From assembly GCA_033675545.1 (NCBI GenBank), contig JAWDGP010006885.1:112501-176500 (forward strand): a stretch of 64,000 nt of DNA, read 5' to 3'. Of this stretch, positions 62,981 through 64,000 are shown piece after piece (within the stretch, counting starts at the first letter, position 1; every line of letters begins with the position of its first letter). Both the position numbers and the translations under genes were made by a program. The notes beneath the pieces were generated by a model. It was given only the letters and a program-made list of their open reading frames with translations. It did no database searches and had not been told where the DNA came from. This stretch comes from Elysia crispata (Eukaryota; Mollusca; Gastropoda; Plakobranchidae).

Positions 62981-64000
62981 GTTAGTTAACTTCATAGTTT
63001 CAAATTAAATATAGTTATAGTATTAAAAAAATAGATGCGATTCGTCCCAGTCTAGATAAAATGCCTTAGGGCGCACAAGAGCGGACATGGTAAGTTAAGA
63101 GTGATGTCCCATGTGTTCGAGTATTATAAAGATACATCTAGGAAATCTTTAAAAACTAAATCTGGAGCCCAAGTTTGCCTAATTTCATGCAGAGTTGAAC
63201 ATCTTGTAGTGATAAGTAAATCTCAACACTGCCTTGTGCTTATTTACATGAAAATTGGATAAAACGATTTTTAGGGCATGTTTTGCACTATCAATAAAGT
63301 AATTCAAAACAAACCTTGGCTGGTTACATCATCACAAGAACATCTTGCAACAAATCAATAGACTCGTACATAAATTTATTCTCCAATGTGGTTTATTCAT
63401 AATATCAATTGCCCTGTCTTTTCCGGCCTATTAAAACTTCAGCAATTACAAAAAAAAATCTGTTTTAACACTGAGGCATTACCTGGCCCTGCGAAGTACG
63501 TGTTTGGTACATATGTTGATGCATTTAAAAAAATGATGGGAAGTTGGAATAAATTCTTTGTTTTACGTTCTACCTTATTTTTTCCTCTTGTTAGTACCAT
63601 TTTACGGTCGATGTGAATGTTTAGTTTCTCGTATAACTTCACCGCTATTCTCTCAATAAATTGTGACTGTAATGTTATTCAATGCTCCTTAGCCTTCATC
63701 ACAACGCGATTTATTTTAAATGACCGCATGTTCCGAATTTTATTATGTTATATAGATTTTTTTCTCTCTGTTATTCTCTTAAAAATAGGGGTTTCCAAAA
63801 TTTTATTCTTAATTTATTTTTTTTTACTCACTGAATGTCAGCAAAACCAAGAACGCAATGCAGAAATATTATTGATATGTGAAAAATAAAAAAAGCCACA
63901 AAACATAAACTGTGTTTGTTGAAAGATTAAGAATGTCAAGACCGGAGAGGTAACACAAAATGCCTCAATTATAGTCAAAGTTGGCCTCGTGTCAGTTAAA
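62981..64000. other. downstream intron/intergenic, end of window
   Basis: AT-rich. One weak terminal-exon candidate at 63,842-63,889 is discussed under the CD225 gene. No second half of the CD225 domain was found before the window ends. Confidence 0.4.

Overview
This is a non-coding-dominated, AT-rich animal nuclear DNA window. Introns follow GT-AG rules, there is no operon structure, and microsatellites are very abundant: (TA)n, (GA)n, (TTA)n, (AGY)n and AGATCT-type runs. The retroelements include a Ty3/gypsy element with a tRNA-Trp primer site (CsRn1 type), RTE-like and L2/CR1-like LINEs, mariner and piggyBac. I infer a lophotrochozoan, most likely a gastropod mollusc. No rRNA, tRNA or CRISPR was seen.

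Two host genes are supported, both on the + strand. (1) 5,460-16,280: an eight-exon PIP4P/TMEM55-type gene (phosphatidylinositol-4,5-bisphosphate 4-phosphatase family) of about 228 aa, with paired Cys zinc ligands and two C-terminal membrane helices. (2) 51,702 to beyond 62,980: a CD225/dispanin-type small membrane protein gene, incomplete at its 3' end.

The most interesting feature links the two. A segment of about 2 kb holding the promoter (TATA-like box), 5' UTR, the 25-nt first coding exon and the start of intron 1 is present twice (3,776-5,790 and 49,976-56,690). In copy A it leads into PIP4P; in copy B it leads, in the same splice phase, into CD225. Two unrelated proteins therefore appear to share a duplicated promoter and first exon (MADTTEIQ / MADSKEMQ). 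A 4.67-kb Ty3/gypsy element later landed in copy B, 13 bp past the splice donor.

Layout. 1-3.8 kb: microsatellite, low-complexity DNA and a fossil mariner. 3.8-16.6 kb: promoter cassette A and PIP4P, with a complete mariner (8,980-10,357) in intron 4 and an internally deleted piggyBac-type element (13,152-14,306) in intron 6. 16.6-36.6 kb: intergenic DNA with a decayed RTE LINE (minus strand), trinucleotide arrays, a minisatellite and old dispersed repeats. 36.6-44.1 kb: a three-fold tandem array of about 2.5-kb units, each made of a 1.0-1.7-kb segment plus satellite DNA of about 45-bp subunits. 45.7-47.5 kb: an L2/CR1-like LINE tail embedded in a 690-bp AGY array. 50-57 kb: cassette B with the gypsy insertion and a 740-bp CTA/CTG array. 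61.5-63 kb: CD225 exons 2 and 3 with an RTE LINE fragment between them.

PIP4P shows three oddities: a likely GC donor after exon 2, an exon 6 donor that appears to lack one G, and Lys in place of Arg in the family's CX5R motif.
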